A DNA stretch of 64,000 nt from CALMEC01 sp963706315 (GCA_963706315.1 CAVPMA010000015.1:806001-870000), one strand, 5' to 3'; counted from the first letter of the stretch, positions 1 through 8,780 are shown. The notes: generated from the letters alone by a model not told the origin. A program made the numbers and translations.

Positions 1-354
1 GGGATCTCGGTGCTCGAGCTCTCCGAACGGATCAAGGCGCTGGAGGAGGCCTTCGGGGTCACCGCGGCGGCTCCCGTGGCGGCGGCGGCGGCTCCGGCCG
101 CGGCCGGCGACGGCGGCGGGGGCGGCGCCGCCGAGGAGGAGCAGAGCTCCTTCACGGTGGTGCTCGAGGGCGCCGGCGACAAGAAGATCCAGGTCATCAA
201 GGTGGTCCGTCAGGTCACCGGGCTGGGTCTCAAGGAGGCGAAGGACCTCGTCGACGGTGCCCCGGGCAACGTCAAGGAGGGCGTCGCGAAGGACGAGGCC
301 GACAAGATCAAGGCGGACCTCGAAGAGGCCGGCGCGAGCGTGAGCGTCAAGTAG
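1..354 (+). CDS. rplL: 50S ribosomal protein L7/L12 (5' end missing)
   Basis: Stalk protein of the large subunit that recruits translational GTPases. The frame is open from base 1 and the visible part begins just before the VLELSERIKALEE helix, so about 10-15 N-terminal residues lie outside the window; the GTG at position 10 is internal and not the start. An Ala/Gly-rich hinge (about residues 20-45 of the visible part) is followed by the globular C-terminal domain with the GLGLKEAKDLVD motif that contacts EF-Tu and EF-G. A strong hairpin follows the stop. In most bacteria rpoB comes next; here it lies 10.6 kb away. Confidence 0.97.
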   Translation, partial: GISVLELSERIKALEEAFGVTAAAPVAAAAAPAAAGDGGGGGAAEEEQSSFTVVLEGAGDKKIQVIKVVRQVTGLGLKEAKDLVDGAPGNVKEGVAKDEADKIKADLEEAGASVSVK

Positions 355-360
355 CTCCCT

Positions 361-400
361 CGAGGTACCGCCCCGGCCGACCGGCCGGGGCGGTACCTCG
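361..400. terminator. Perfect inverted repeat after rplL
   Basis: Two 18-bp arms (361-378 and 383-400) are perfect reverse complements around GACC, 6 nt after the rplL stop. No T-run follows, which is common for hairpin terminators in GC-rich actinobacteria. It should close the upstream rplJ-rplL unit. Confidence 0.85.
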
Positions 401-561
401 CCGCGCCCGCACCCAGGGCCCCGGCGGGTCGCAGCGCATGCCAGATTCGCATCGCGCTCCCCACGGGCTGATCGACCGTTCCCGAGCCCCGCCGCGCCGG
501 CCATCGGCGGGAACGTCAAGAATTCTCGGGTGTTGCCGATGACAAATCTGTAGAAACTTCT

Positions 562-613
562 CCACGTGATCGTGGTGCAGGTTTTGTGGTTTCTGGAGTT
601 TTTGTCGTAGAAT
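562..613 (+). promoter_or_regulatory. Candidate promoter for the GSAWT subtilase
   Basis: Bases 530-625 are much richer in A+T than the surroundings. TAGAAT at 608-613 is a good -10, with TTGTGG at 584-589 as a weak -35 (18-bp spacing). A short inverted repeat CCACG-tgat-CGTGG at 562-575 lies just upstream and could be an operator. The predicted leader is about 55 nt and ends in a Shine-Dalgarno sequence. Confidence 0.5.
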
Positions 614-675
614 CCTAAGAGAAGTGCAAAACGTCGCCCCGGATGGCGGCCCAACCTCACGGATGAGGAAGCGCA

Positions 676-2532
676 ATGGACTCGACAGGACGTCGAACTC
701 GGCACGGATGGCAATGGGGTGTGACCGCGGTTGCCGCCGCGGCTGCGGTCACGCTCCCGCTCGCTGCGGCATCGAGCATCCACGCGGAGGCCGCCCCGCC
801 GGACATCGGCGTGATCGTGCAGGAGTTCGCCGGCACGGGGCAGGGTCCCGAGAACGCCGTCGCCCGCCTCGGCGGCTCGGTCACCCGGGAGATCCCGCTC
901 ATCCACGGCTTCTCGGCCAAGCTCCCGGCGACCGCCCTGGCGGCGCTGCGCGGTACGCGCGGCGTGCGGGCGGTCACCGAGGACCGGCACGTCACGCTCA
1001 GCACGCCGATCGACGGGTGGGACCCGGACACCGACGCCGGCTCGCTCCAGAACATCGCCGACATCACCGGCGCCTCGCAGTTCTGGAGGCACGGCGAGAC
1101 CGGACGCGGCGTCGACGTCGCGGTCATCGACTCCGGCGTGTCGCCGGTGGAGGGCCTGGACGACCGCGACAAACTCGTCTACGGCCCCGACTTGTCGTTC
1201 GAGTCCCAGCAGGACAACACGCGCTACCTCGACACGTTCGGGCACGGCACGCACATGGCGGGGATCATCGCCGGCCGCGACTCGGTCGCGTCGCGCCGCC
1301 GTTACAGGCAGCGCCGCCAGTCCGGGTTCGTCGGCATCGCGCCGGGCGCTCGGATCGTCTCCGTGAAGGTTGCGGATCGGGGTGGGGCTGCCGATGTATC
1401 ACAGGTGATCGCGGCCATTGACTGGGTGGTCCAGCACCGCCGGAGCGGTGGCCTGAACATCCGCGTCCTCAACCTCTCCTTCGGCACCGACGGCGTGCAG
1501 GACTACCGTACCGACCCGCTCACCTACGCGGCCGAGGTCGCCTGGCGGAAGGGCATCGTCGTGGTCGTCTCCGCCGGCAACGCAGGCTTCGGCAGCGCCA
1601 AGCTCAACAACCCGGCGTACGACCCCTACGTCATCGCCGTCGGCGCGAACGACCCGAAGGGCACGATCAGCCGTTCCGACGACGAGGTGCCCGCCTGGTC
1701 GAGCGCCGGCGACGGCCTCCGCAACCCGGACCTCGTCGCGCCCGGCAAGTCGATCGTGAGCCTGAGGGTGCCCGGGAGCGGCATCGACACGATGGCTCCG
1801 GGCGGACGCGTCGGCAATTCGCGGTTCTTCCGCGGAACCGGGACCTCGCAGGCGGCTGCGGTCGTCTCCGGCTCGGTCGCGCTTCTGCTCGACCAGCGGC
1901 CGTGGCTGAAGCCCGACCAGGTCAAGGCGATCCTCACCTCCTCCGCGGACAAGCTCCCCAACGTGCAGGACCGCGCCGAGGGCGCCGGGATGATCAACCT
2001 GCGCCGCGCACAGGGCGAGAACACCCCGTCGCTCGAGGACGTCACCCAGACCTGGGACCTGGCGACCGGCCTGGGCTCGCTGAACGCGGCTCGCGGGACC
2101 CAAATCCTCGAGAACGACGGCGTGAAGCTCGACGGCGAGACCGACATCTTCGGCCAGCCGTGGAACGGCAGCGCCTGGACGGCCAACATTTGGAACGGCT
2201 CGGCCTGGACTGGCGGCGTCTGGAACGGCAGCGCTTGGACGGGCAGTGCTTGGACGGGTAGCGCTTGGACGGGTAGCGCCTGGACCGGCAGCGCCTGGAC
2301 CGGGAGTGCTTGGACCGGCAGTGCCTGGACGGGCAGTGCTTGGACCGGCAGTGCCTGGACGGGCAGTGCCTGGACGGGCAGTGCTTGGACCGGGAGTGCT
2401 TGGACCGGGAGTGCCTGGACGGGCAGTGCTTGGACCGGCAGCGCCTGGACGGGGAGCGCTTGGACCGGCAGCGCCTGGACGGGGAGCGCCTGGACCGGGA
2501 GCGCCTGGTCCTCCGCGGGATGGGGAACCTAG
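676..2532 (+). CDS. Secreted S8 subtilisin-like protease with C-terminal GSAWT pentapeptide repeats
   Basis: 618-residue extracellular serine protease. The ATG at 676 has GAGGAAG at 664-670. An N-terminal signal peptide (Arg-rich start, Ala/Val core to about residue 37) is followed by an inhibitor-I9-like prodomain (about 45-105) and the S8 domain. The catalytic triad is complete: D152 in AVIDSG, H190 in FGHGTHMAG, S391 in GTGTSQAAA, with the oxyanion Asn in VVVSAGNAG. From about residue 490 the chain turns into Trp-rich NGSAWT units and then 19 contiguous GSAW[T/S] pentapeptides up to the C-terminus. The substrate is unknown; the tail may serve in wall attachment or self-assembly (inference). 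A GGDEF-EAL gene starts 8 bp after the stop. Confidence 0.93.
   Translation: MDSTGRRTRHGWQWGVTAVAAAAAVTLPLAAASSIHAEAAPPDIGVIVQEFAGTGQGPENAVARLGGSVTREIPLIHGFSAKLPATALAALRGTRGVRAVTEDRHVTLSTPIDGWDPDTDAGSLQNIADITGASQFWRHGETGRGVDVAVIDSGVSPVEGLDDRDKLVYGPDLSFESQQDNTRYLDTFGHGTHMAGIIAGRDSVASRRRYRQRRQSGFVGIAPGARIVSVKVADRGGAADVSQVIAAIDWVVQHRRSGGLNIRVLNLSFGTDGVQDYRTDPLTYAAEVAWRKGIVVVVSAGNAGFGSAKLNNPAYDPYVIAVGANDPKGTISRSDDEVPAWSSAGDGLRNPDLVAPGKSIVSLRVPGSGIDTMAPGGRVGNSRFFRGTGTSQAAAVVSGSVALLLDQRPWLKPDQVKAILTSSADKLPNVQDRAEGAGMINLRRAQGENTPSLEDVTQTWDLATGLGSLNAARGTQILENDGVKLDGETDIFGQPWNGSAWTANIWNGSAWTGGVWNGSAWTGSAWTGSAWTGSAWTGSAWTGSAWTGSAWTGSAWTGSAWTGSAWTGSAWTGSAWTGSAWTGSAWTGSAWTGSAWTGSAWTGSAWTGSAWSSAGWGT
2227..2511 (+). 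repeat. 19 tandem 15-bp units encoding GSAWT
   Basis: Nineteen in-frame 15-bp units run without interruption; the first 18 encode GSAWT and the last GSAWS. Units differ only at synonymous third positions (GGC/GGT/GGG, AGC/AGT, GCC/GCT, ACC/ACG), so the peptide is conserved while the DNA drifts. Looser NGSAWTxxxW units precede it from 2161. The array leaves other frames open by chance. Confidence 0.97.
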
Positions 2533-2540
2533 CCCGTGCG

Positions 2541-5159
2541 ATGACCGACCGACCGGATACTCCTGGCATGGCTCTTCGTGAAGCGGGACCTTGGTCCCGC
2601 TTCACGGCGTTCCTGCTCGGTCGCGGATCGGCCCGCCGGGTGTGGTGGCTCACGCTTGCGATGCTGGGCGCGGGCCTCGGCATCAGCCACTTCCTCGTCG
2701 ACAACGGAGCCACCCCCGCCGTTCCGATCACGCTGTCCTGGTGGGTGTTCGCCCTGGTCGTGGCGATCATCGAGTTCCCGTTGATCCATCTCTACATCCG
2801 CAGCGAGGCCCATTCGTTCACGCTGGGCGAGCTCGGGCTCTGCCTCGGGCTCTTCCTGGTTCCGCCGGAGCACTTCATCATCGGCGCGGTGGTCGGCGCG
2901 ACCATCGCCAAGTTCCGCCTTCCCCCGCTCAAGCTCGCATTCAATGCCGCGCTCTGGGTCCTGCAGGCCAGCGTGGCCGTCGCCGTGTTCCAGCGCATCG
3001 CGAACCTCACCGATCCGTTCGGCGGCTGGGGCGTGGTGGCGACATTCGGCTCGATGTCGCTCGTCGGAGTCATCGGCGTTGTCGCGGTGTTCGCGGCGAT
3101 CACCCTCGTCCAGGGCAAGCTTCGCGGTGGCCCGCTCGCGCATGCGGCGACGATCGCGGCGCCCGTCACCGTCGCGAACACCGGCCTCGGGCTCATCGCA
3201 GCGTACCTCCTGACGCAGGCCCCCCAGCTCGTCTTCGCGCTGTTCGGGCCGGTGGCCGTGCTCTTCCTGGCCTACCGTGCGTTCATCGTCGAGCACCAGC
3301 AGCATGAGCGGCTGCGGGTCGTCTACCGGGCAACCCGGTCGATCCTCGAAGCGCCGGAGCTCAGCCTGGCCATCACCTCGCTGCTGGGGCAGGCGCGCGA
3401 CGTCTTCCGCGCCGACATCGCGCAGATCGTGCTGTACCCGGAGCGCGATAGCGAGCCGATCCTCGTCAGCACGGCCGGCCCTGGAGACCACCTCGCCGCG
3501 GTGCGCTCCGTCGCGAGCCTCGACGGCAGCGTGTTCGCCGGGGTGGCGCTCACCCGCAGGTCGGAGCGACTCGACTCGAAGGAGATGGCCTACCGCGGCG
3601 GGATGATCGGCGTCGACCACCAGTTGGTCCGCGGGACGATCGTCGCTCCCCTCGAAGGCGAGCGGCGCGTCGTCGGCGCGATCGCCGTGGCGAACCGCTT
3701 CGGGGAGACCACCTTCGACGCGTCCGATCTGCTGCTGCTCGAGACGCTCGCCGGCCACGCCGGCGTCGCGATCGGCAACGGGCGGCTCGAGCGGACCCTC
3801 GACGAGCTCAAGGAGCTGCAGAGCGAGCTCGCCCAGCGCGCAACCCACGATGCGCTCACGGGACTGGCAAACCGCGCGCACTTCGCCGCGTGCCTTCAGG
3901 ACGCGCTCGACGAGGCGTCCGACAGCGCCGTCGGTCTCATCTACGTCGACCTGGACGACTTCAAGGCGGTCAACGACCGGTTCGGCCACGCCGCCGGCGA
4001 CCGTACCCTGCAGGAGCTGGGGACGCGCCTGCGCTCGAGCCTCCGTACGCACGACGTCGCCGGCCGCCTCGGTGGCGACGAGTTCGCGGTGCTCCTCCAG
4101 GGGGTCACCGACGTCGAGCAGCTCAGCCGCCTGGCCGACCGGATCCGGGCGTCGCTGGAGCGGGCGATCGCCTGGGGTGACGGCAACCTCGAGCCGCGCG
4201 TCAGCCTCGGAATCACCCTCGCGACCGCCAACACGACCGCCGAGGCGCTCCTGTCGGACGGCGACACCGCCATGTACCACGCGAAGCGCGCCGGGAAGGG
4301 CCGGGCGGCCGTGTACGACTCGGCGATGCGCGACGAGACCGACAGCGAGGTGGCCCTGATCCAGGGCATTGCCAACGCCGTCGAGTCGGGTGAGCTCGTG
4401 CTGCACTACCAGCCCATCGTCTCGATCGCCGACCGTCGCGTCTTCGGCGTGGAAGCGCTCGTGCGGTGGGAGCGGCCCGGATGGGGGCTCATGCCGCCGT
4501 CGGCGTTCATCCCGCTCGCCGAGGAGGTCGGCCTGTCGCCCCAGATCGGCCGCTGGGTCCTGAACGAGGCCTGTGCTCGCATCGCCGGCTGGAACGCCGT
4601 CGGCCTGGGCGGCGGAGGCCTGCGGTTGAGCGTCAACGTGTCGCCCGCTCAGCTCGCCGATCCCGAGTTCGCCGAGATGGTCCAGCGGACGGTCACCCAA
4701 TCCGGCCTGCCGCTCGGCTTCCTCACACTCGAGATCACCGAGCGGGTGCTCACCGACGACTCAGACTTGGAGCACGCGCACCTGGTGGCGCTGCGTGCGC
4801 GCGGCGTCCAAGTCGCCATCGACGACTTCGGCACCGGCGTGTCCTCGCTCGCGCACCTCGGCAGCTACCCAGTCGACGTCCTGAAGATCCCCGGGGCCTT
4901 CGTGGCCTCCGAGGAGTGGGGAGACCGGCCGGGCTTCGCCGACGCGCTCGTCACGATCGGTCGCACGCTCGAGATCCCGACGGTGGCCGAGACGATCGAG
5001 ACTGTCGGCCAGGTGCGGCGCCTGGAGCGGCTGGGATGCGAATTCGGCCAGGGGCACGCGTTCGCACCCGCGATGTCAGCGGAGGAGTTCGTGACCTGGC
5101 TCCGCGCCGGTGGCGTCCGCCCGGTGTCCGAGCCGCCTCGGCTCCACCTCGCCGGCTGA
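2541..5159 (+). CDS. Membrane GAF-GGDEF-EAL protein (c-di-GMP turnover)
   Basis: 872-residue bifunctional signalling protein. Several hydrophobic helices in the first about 260 residues form a membrane sensor, followed by a GAF-like domain (about 285-420), GGDEF and EAL. The cyclase site is intact (GGDEF at 511-515) with an RTHD inhibitory I-site five residues before it. The phosphodiesterase domain keeps EALVRW (638-643), LEITERVL and IDDFGTG, but the usual LKID is LKIPG. Both activities are plausible, but which one dominates cannot be read from sequence. No clear Shine-Dalgarno precedes the ATG at 2541. An alternative ATG at 2568 lies 6 nt after GATACT, the arrangement of leaderless genes elsewhere here. 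The 8-bp gap suggests co-expression with the protease. Confidence 0.9.
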   Translation: MTDRPDTPGMALREAGPWSRFTAFLLGRGSARRVWWLTLAMLGAGLGISHFLVDNGATPAVPITLSWWVFALVVAIIEFPLIHLYIRSEAHSFTLGELGLCLGLFLVPPEHFIIGAVVGATIAKFRLPPLKLAFNAALWVLQASVAVAVFQRIANLTDPFGGWGVVATFGSMSLVGVIGVVAVFAAITLVQGKLRGGPLAHAATIAAPVTVANTGLGLIAAYLLTQAPQLVFALFGPVAVLFLAYRAFIVEHQQHERLRVVYRATRSILEAPELSLAITSLLGQARDVFRADIAQIVLYPERDSEPILVSTAGPGDHLAAVRSVASLDGSVFAGVALTRRSERLDSKEMAYRGGMIGVDHQLVRGTIVAPLEGERRVVGAIAVANRFGETTFDASDLLLLETLAGHAGVAIGNGRLERTLDELKELQSELAQRATHDALTGLANRAHFAACLQDALDEASDSAVGLIYVDLDDFKAVNDRFGHAAGDRTLQELGTRLRSSLRTHDVAGRLGGDEFAVLLQGVTDVEQLSRLADRIRASLERAIAWGDGNLEPRVSLGITLATANTTAEALLSDGDTAMYHAKRAGKGRAAVYDSAMRDETDSEVALIQGIANAVESGELVLHYQPIVSIADRRVFGVEALVRWERPGWGLMPPSAFIPLAEEVGLSPQIGRWVLNEACARIAGWNAVGLGGGGLRLSVNVSPAQLADPEFAEMVQRTVTQSGLPLGFLTLEITERVLTDDSDLEHAHLVALRARGVQVAIDDFGTGVSSLAHLGSYPVDVLKIPGAFVASEEWGDRPGFADALVTIGRTLEIPTVAETIETVGQVRRLERLGCEFGQGHAFAPAMSAEEFVTWLRAGGVRPVSEPPRLHLAG

Positions 5160-5234
5160 TCGCTGTATCGCGTCGCCCATCCGCGCCCCGCACCGGTATC
5201 GGGGAGATATCCCCTGAAGATCGGCGCATGCTCC

Positions 5235-5286
5235 GTGAGTAGTTCACGCAGTGCGATCCGGGCCGTCAAGTGAATGAACTGCTCAC
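5235..5286. terminator. Inverted repeat between convergent genes
   Basis: Twelve-base arms at 5235-5246 and 5275-5286 are complementary with one mismatch, separated by 28 nt, in the gap between the GGDEF-EAL stop and the convergent cupin remnant. It is possibly a bidirectional terminator. The rest of 5160-5337 shows nothing recognisable. Confidence 0.4.
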
Positions 5287-5337
5287 CGGGCTTGCGTTCG
5301 GGAATGCGCCTGAACCGCTACGCCCGAGTACGGCCGA

Positions 5338-5664
5338 TCATGTCGGTGGCGTCGAGCTACCCGGAAGCCAGCCGTCGCGATATCGCGTCGGCTTCGGCTT
5401 CGGGAAGCGAGCGTAGGCGACCTCCGGGTCGGCCTCCCACTGGTACATGCCGATCGGCTCGCCCGGCTCGAGGACGAACAGGTTGATCCCAACTTGCGGG
5501 AAGTACGTCTCGGCCTCCAAGGCCGTCGTGCCGGTGAACGGCAGGCTGTTCCCGCGGCCCTGGCGGTGGCGCCAGCGCGCCTCACACGCGTTCAAGACGA
5601 ACCAACCCCCGTCGACGGGGGCGAGCCCCGCCTCGGTCTCCTCCAGTGCAGCCTCGGGGACCAT
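5338..5664 (-). pseudogene. Cupin-family protein with its barrel core deleted in frame
   Basis: 108 residues. The N-terminal part (VPEAALEETEAG, GGWFVLNA, FPQVGINLFVLEPGEPIGMY, QWEAD) matches the start of a common actinobacterial cupin. The end (AYARFPKPKPTRYRDGWLPG) matches the C-terminus of the same family, which is usually about 160-170 residues. The stretch that normally follows WEAD, with the metal-binding beta-barrel motifs, is absent, so the two ends are joined in frame at about residue 82. It is probably non-functional as a cupin. A TATCAT box 6 nt before the ATG is intact, so it may still be transcribed. The family comparison is from memory. Confidence 0.65.
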
Positions 5665-5670
5665 GGTCGG

Positions 5671-5676
5671 ATGATA
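5671..5676 (-). promoter_or_regulatory. Leaderless-type -10 box for the cupin remnant
   Basis: On the minus strand TATCAT is followed by six bases (CCGACC) and the ATG at 5664, which puts the transcription start on or beside the start codon. No Shine-Dalgarno is present. Confidence 0.5.
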
Positions 5677-5713
5677 CGGCGGGCTTGGTCGGGAGCGGAC
5701 CCGGGGACGTCCC

Positions 5714-6568
5714 TCAGGCCACCGCCTGCGGCTCGCGGCTCTCGACCGGCGTATCCGCCTCGGCGACCGGATCGCCGTCGATCGCCGCGGCAGCCCGTCT
5801 GGGCGTGCTCGCATACTCGCCGAGCCACTGGCTCGGCATGCTGCGCTCGCAGGCGAGGCCGCGAACAAGGCCCCGCACGACGTTCGTGGCGATCAGGGCG
5901 GCCCTGCGTGCCTGATGCTCGATCTGCTGCTGGGTGAAGTAGCCGTTCAGCGATCCGTCGCCGCCGACGCCCACGCCGAGGTCGAGGGCGGCGCGCTCCC
6001 GCAGCTCGAGGTGATCGGCGAGCAGGTCCTGCGGCGTCGCCTGCGGGAGGCTGCGCCACATCGCCCGGGGCGTCTGCATGAAGGCGACGGCGACGGGCGC
6101 GGGCTCGCGCGACGATGTCTGGAGCGACCAGCCGTCGCTCATCACGCTCGTGAGCGAGGTCGCGATGGGGGTCGCGCGCCCTCCGCTGCGGGCCTGGCTC
6201 ACCTCCGCGTACACCCGCGCGTCGGCATTGACGAGCACGCGCGCGAGGCCGTCCGGCGCGCCCGGATACACGACCTGGTAGTCGGCGACGGGCGAGAATC
6301 CCAGCTGCGCGAGCGCCTCGAGCTCCCGGCGGAACGCGTCGGTGTCGATCCACGTGTGATCCGCTGGCCGCGTCGGCACGAACTCGATCCGGTCGGGCAT
6401 GCCGACCGTGACGGCGCGTCGGATGCGCCACAGTTCGGCGATGACGAGCAGCGCACCGGCGGCGAGCGCGGGGAGCGGTCCCGCGAACGACCAGATCACG
6501 GCCGCGGGGACGGCTGCGATCAGTCCGATGCGAATGAGAAGCGGGTGGAAGACGCGCGACGAGCCCAT
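5714..6568 (-). CDS. Two-helix membrane-anchored protein of unknown function
   Basis: 284 residues. The N-terminal 50 residues hold two close transmembrane helices (LLIRIGLIAAVPAAVIW and ALAAGALLVIAELW), followed by a soluble domain with IEFVPTRP, VVYPGAPDGLARVLVN, a VSQARSGG stretch and GYFTQQQIEHQARRAALIA. I do not recognise a family. The ATG at 6568 was chosen because the hydrophobic segment starts right after it; no Shine-Dalgarno is visible. The cupin remnant lies 49 bp downstream on the same strand. Confidence 0.75.
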   Translation of the reverse strand: MGSSRVFHPLLIRIGLIAAVPAAVIWSFAGPLPALAAGALLVIAELWRIRRAVTVGMPDRIEFVPTRPADHTWIDTDAFRRELEALAQLGFSPVADYQVVYPGAPDGLARVLVNADARVYAEVSQARSGGRATPIATSLTSVMSDGWSLQTSSREPAPVAVAFMQTPRAMWRSLPQATPQDLLADHLELRERAALDLGVGVGGDGSLNGYFTQQQIEHQARRAALIATNVVRGLVRGLACERSMPSQWLGEYASTPRRAAAAIDGDPVAEADTPVESREPQAVA

Positions 6569-6671
6569 CGCAGCGTGTATCGGTGAGCCGGGGCCAATAC
6601 CTGAGGCCGATACCCCGTGATGGCCCGCCGAAATTGGACCCTCCGCCGCCGGTCTGCTTACCTGCGCCTCC

Positions 6672-8780
6672 GTGAGACCGCTCCGCCTCGCCGCGCTTGT
6701 CTGTGCGATCGCCATCGCGATCGCCGCCGCGGCGGCCGAGCAGTCGGACGCCGCGCGTGGCGTGTCGGTCTCCGTGCGGACCGCGCAGGGTTCGACGGAC
6801 ACCGTGGCGCGCGCGCTCCGGGCGCGCGGCTTCAAGGTGAACCGCCAATCGGGCCGCCGGTTGCAGGTCGTCGTGACGCGAGCCGCTCAGCGCACCGCGA
6901 TCGCCCGTACCCCCGGCGTGGCCGGGGTCGCGACGGCGCCCTCCGCGTACCCCGACGCCATCGTCGGCCAGGGCTTCGACCGGACGGGCGCGGCCGCGCT
7001 CTCCGACCTGGCGGGCGGCGGGGCGGGGATCCGCATCGCGGTGCTCGACCTCGGGTTCGGCGTCCGCATCCCCGACCTGCAGGCCCGCGGCGAGCTGCCT
7101 CCGCCGTCCCGGCTGACGATGCGCTCGTTCGATCCTGCGGCGGGGCTGGTGGGGGCCAACGCGTACGGCAACGCGACCGACCACGGCGAGCTCGTGGCGC
7201 AGACGGTGTACGACTACGCGCCCCGGGCGACGTACCTGTTCGTGAACTACCACACGCCCGACGACTTCGTGGCCGCCGTCGACTGGCTGGCGACGCAGCG
7301 GGTGGACATCGTCGTGCACTCCAACAACTTCCTGGAAGGCCCCTTCGACGGAACCAGCCCCGTGGCCCGGGCGGTGGACCGCGCCGCGGCGGCGGGGATC
7401 TTGTGGTTCAACTCCGCCGGCAACTACGGCGAGAAGCACTGGGACGGCCCGTGGGTCGACTCAGACGGCGACGGCGTCCTGGACTGGACGGCGCCGGGCG
7501 CGGGAACGGTGTCGCACGCCGCGGGCCAGCCGCTCACCTTCCACCTGTCGTGGCGCAACCCGGCCGGGGCGATCCCGTCGGACCTGGACCTCGTGATCGA
7601 GCGTCGCCGTGAGGACGGCGGATGGGATCCGTACGCGAGCTCCACCGGGCGCCAGCTCGAGGGCGTCGCCCCCGCGGAGCGGATCAACGGCCTGCGTCCG
7701 CTCGAGGCCGGCGTGTTCCGGGTGCGGATCCAGCTCGTCGCGGGGCCCCCGCCGTCGGGTCCGATCACGCTCTACGCACGCGAGGACGACATCGTGTCGT
7801 GGAGCGGGTCGACGGCCCGCAGCGTCCCCACTCCGGCGGACGCGGCCGGCAGCATCAGCATCGCCGCCGTCGACTGGCGGAGCAACAGCCTCGTCCGTTA
7901 CTCCTCCCGCGGGCCGACCGCCGACGGCCGGCTCAAGCCCGACCTCGCGGCCCCGACGGGAACCAGCCTCGCGACGCCCGCCGGCGACCCTCGCGACGTG
8001 GGCGGCACGTCGATCGCCGCACCCAACGCCGCGGGCGCTGCGGCGGTGGCGCTGGCGGCGATGCGCGCATCCGGCGTGCGGCCGGCGGTCGCCGAATTCC
8101 GGGCGATCCTGGCGGCCGACGCCGTCGACCTGGGGGACCCGGGTCCCGACGACACGTTCGGAGCGGGCCGCATACGCGTCGACGTGGCGCCGCCCGTGTT
8201 GCGGCCCGTGATCGGCGTGCCCTCGTCGCCCGTGCGCGGGATCGTGCGACTCGGCGTCGAGGCAACCGATGCGGGCAGGGTCGCGACGTGGACGCTGCTC
8301 GTCGACGGGGTCCGCACGCGCGTCGGCCGCGTCGCGCGGGAGGTCGTGGCGCCGAACGTCCCCACCCGTCCGCTGCCCGACGGTCCGCACCGGCTCGAGC
8401 TCCAGATCGCGGATGCCGTCGGGAACGCAAGCCGCCGGCGGTGGTCGATCCTGGTCGACAACACCCCGCCCGCGATCGAGCTGCGATCGGTCGACGTGAT
8501 CCGTCGCGTCCAGGCCGCCGCACCGCCGGGGGTGCGGCCGGTGCGGCTCCGGGTCGCCGTGACCGATGCCGTCGCGAAGACAGTGCGACTGCGCATGTCG
8601 CTCACGGCGGTGCGGGGCGGGCGCGCGGTGCGGCGCGAGGCGCTGGTCGCCGTGGCACGGCCGCGGGACATCGTGGTCGGGCGGGTGCGTCCCGGTCTCT
8701 ACGTCCTGCGCGTCGCCGGGGTCGACACCGCGGGCAACGTGACCACGCTCACGCAAGGGCTGCGGGTCACCGGGTCATAG
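6672..8780 (+). CDS. Secreted S8 family serine peptidase with Ig-like C-terminus
   Basis: 702 residues starting at GTG, with a signal peptide (LAALVCAIAIAIAAAAAE). The S8 domain has D126 in IAVLDLGFG, H171 in TDHGELVAQ and S447 in GGTSIAAPNAAG; the Asn site is WFNSAGNYG. The His motif HGELV differs from the usual HGTHV/HGTAV, so this is a divergent subfamily. Residues from about 515 form beta-rich Ig-like modules (SPVRGIVRLGVEATD, VDNTPPAIEL, GLYVLRVAGVDTAGN). It likely acts outside the cell; substrate unknown. TACCTG lies 7 nt before the GTG, so leaderless expression is possible. Confidence 0.88.
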   Translation: MRPLRLAALVCAIAIAIAAAAAEQSDAARGVSVSVRTAQGSTDTVARALRARGFKVNRQSGRRLQVVVTRAAQRTAIARTPGVAGVATAPSAYPDAIVGQGFDRTGAAALSDLAGGGAGIRIAVLDLGFGVRIPDLQARGELPPPSRLTMRSFDPAAGLVGANAYGNATDHGELVAQTVYDYAPRATYLFVNYHTPDDFVAAVDWLATQRVDIVVHSNNFLEGPFDGTSPVARAVDRAAAAGILWFNSAGNYGEKHWDGPWVDSDGDGVLDWTAPGAGTVSHAAGQPLTFHLSWRNPAGAIPSDLDLVIERRREDGGWDPYASSTGRQLEGVAPAERINGLRPLEAGVFRVRIQLVAGPPPSGPITLYAREDDIVSWSGSTARSVPTPADAAGSISIAAVDWRSNSLVRYSSRGPTADGRLKPDLAAPTGTSLATPAGDPRDVGGTSIAAPNAAGAAAVALAAMRASGVRPAVAEFRAILAADAVDLGDPGPDDTFGAGRIRVDVAPPVLRPVIGVPSSPVRGIVRLGVEATDAGRVATWTLLVDGVRTRVGRVAREVVAPNVPTRPLPDGPHRLELQIADAVGNASRRRWSILVDNTPPAIELRSVDVIRRVQAAAPPGVRPVRLRVAVTDAVAKTVRLRMSLTAVRGGRAVRREALVAVARPRDIVVGRVRPGLYVLRVAGVDTAGNVTTLTQGLRVTGS

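Noticed and set aside
10..354. GTG at position 10 as the rplL start
   Set aside because: The frame is open to the window edge and the residues before it match L7/L12, so the gene is cut by the window.
2227..2511. CRISPR array
   Set aside because: The repeats are contiguous 15-bp coding units without spacers and lie within a protease gene.
2246..2770. Long open frames on both strands across the GSAWT array
   Set aside because: A stop-free 15-bp repeat keeps several frames open automatically; only the subtilase frame has a Shine-Dalgarno, signal peptide and catalytic residues.
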